Origin: an uncultured Marvinbryantia sp.
GTDB taxonomy: Bacteria > Bacillota > Clostridia > Lachnospirales > Lachnospiraceae
Direction: 5' to 3'
DNA length: 6,008 bases
NCBI GenBank assembly: GCA_947624335.1
Contig: CANQJX010000115.1
Coordinates: 1-6,008 of the forward strand
Shown here: positions 5,310-6,008 of the stretch, in pieces
How the letters are laid out: each line of letters starts with the position of its first letter
Position numbering within the stretch: the stretch's first letter is position 1
The notes under the pieces: generated by a model
What the model saw: only the letters and a program-made list of their open reading frames with translations
Told to the model about the DNA's origin: nothing
Database searches by the model: none
Made by a program: the position numbers and the translations under genes

Positions 5310-6008
5310 TTCTGACAGACTGCCATTTGCATTCTGATTTTTCGGGAGATTCCCGGACGCCGATGGCGCAGATGATTGAGCAGGGGATTTCGCGCGGGCT
5401 GAAAACCATGTGTTTTACCGAGCATATGGATTATCAGACCAATCAGGGCGGAATCTGCTTTGAAGTGGACACAGAAGCCTATCGCGACGGACTGATGCGC
5501 ATGCGGGAACAGTACCGGGGACAGATTGAACTTCTTTTTGGCATTGAACTGGGCATAGAACCGCGCTATCAGGAGTTTTTAAAGGAGTATGTCCGTAAAT
5601 ATCAGTTTGACTATGTGATCGGATCCTCGCATATTGTGGACGGGCTGGATCCCTATTATCCGGAATTTTATGAAGGACGTACAGAAGAGGCCGCTTACCG
5701 GCGCTATTTTGAGAGCATCCTGGAGAATCTGGAGGCGTTTTCTGCTGTCGACGCCTATGGGCACCTGGATTATGTGGTGCGTTATGGACCGCATAAGAAT
5801 CAGTTTTTTTCCTATGAAACATACCGCGGCCTGATCGATCCCATTTTAAAAAGACTGATTGACTGCGGCATTGCCCTGGAGGTAAATTCCGCGGGCTTTA
5901 AGCATGGCCTGGGAGTGCCCAACCCGTGCCCGCAGATTATCCGCGCTTACCACGAGATGGGCGGGGAGCTGGTGACGATCGGTTCGGACGCGCCCGAACC
6001 GAAATGGA
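5306..6008 (+). CDS. PHP-domain phosphoesterase, histidinol-phosphatase (HisK) type, 3' truncated by the window
   Basis: The 234 codons in view belong to the PHP metal-dependent phosphoesterase family, HisK-like branch, whose best known member cleaves histidinol phosphate in histidine synthesis. Visible metal-site motifs are DCHLHSDFSGDS (His7, His9), FTEHMDY (His40), FGIELGIE (Glu81), IGSSH (His109), YGHLDYV (His153) and EVNSAG (192-197). The final motif reads GSDAP at 226-230, where this family usually has GSDAH, so one metal ligand may be lost. HisK proteins are usually about 260-280 residues, so perhaps 30-40 are missing. ATG 5306 overlaps the mnmA TGA as ATGA, with a strong GGAGGAGG-type ribosome binding site within 5288-5296, so it is translationally coupled to mnmA. 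No other histidine gene is nearby, so the histidine role is not supported by context; another small phosphate ester may be the substrate. Confidence 0.88.
   Translation, partial: MILTDCHLHSDFSGDSRTPMAQMIEQGISRGLKTMCFTEHMDYQTNQGGICFEVDTEAYRDGLMRMREQYRGQIELLFGIELGIEPRYQEFLKEYVRKYQFDYVIGSSHIVDGLDPYYPEFYEGRTEEAAYRRYFESILENLEAFSAVDAYGHLDYVVRYGPHKNQFFSYETYRGLIDPILKRLIDCGIALEVNSAGFKHGLGVPNPCPQIIRAYHEMGGELVTIGSDAPEPKW

Overview
The window looks like chromosomal DNA from a Clostridia-type Bacillota, most likely a gut Lachnospiraceae. This is inferred from the gene order iscR-iscS-iscU-mnmA (a compact ISC operon typical of clostridia), an AGGAGG-type ribosome binding site before iscU, a SpoVB/MOP-type flippase, and a secreted protein made of aromatic/glycine cell-wall-binding repeats. 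No RNA gene, insertion sequence or CRISPR array was seen.

Layout. Positions 47-676 (+) encode a small, very basic secreted protein with choline-binding-like repeats. An intrinsic terminator (690-722) follows; it overlaps the 3' end of a convergent gene at 701-2020 (-), a polytopic MOP-superfamily flippase. A divergent intergenic region (2021-2156) carries a near-consensus sigma-A promoter and a perfect inverted repeat, likely an Rrf2/IscR operator. From there five genes run on the + strand: an IscR-like Rrf2 regulator (2157-2615), an IscS/NifS cysteine desulfurase (2626-3757), an IscU scaffold (3790-4233), the tRNA 2-thiouridylase MnmA (4233-5309), and a PHP-family phosphatase of the histidinol-phosphatase type (5306 onward, cut by the window end). 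Gaps are short and the last two junctions overlap (1 nt, then ATGA), so this is almost certainly one transcription unit.

How the genes fit together. IscS would take sulfur from cysteine and pass it to IscU for [2Fe-2S] assembly and to MnmA for s2U34 in tRNA. IscR, with three conserved cysteines, would sense Fe-S status and control its own operon through the inverted repeat.

Main anomaly. The iscS gene is broken. About 17-18 codons normally found between the VDVD and TILIS segments are missing and the frame shifts by +1 at about 2995-2998, so translation stops at 3025-3027. The PLP lysine and the catalytic cysteine lie downstream in the other frame. The rest of the gene is well preserved, pointing to a recent deletion or a sequence/assembly error. 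Lesser oddities are Lys in place of the fourth IscR cluster ligand, SDAP instead of the usual SDAH motif in the PHP protein, and an IscU acidic tail whose codons also appear to supply the mnmA ribosome binding site. I see no evidence of a wholly new system here.
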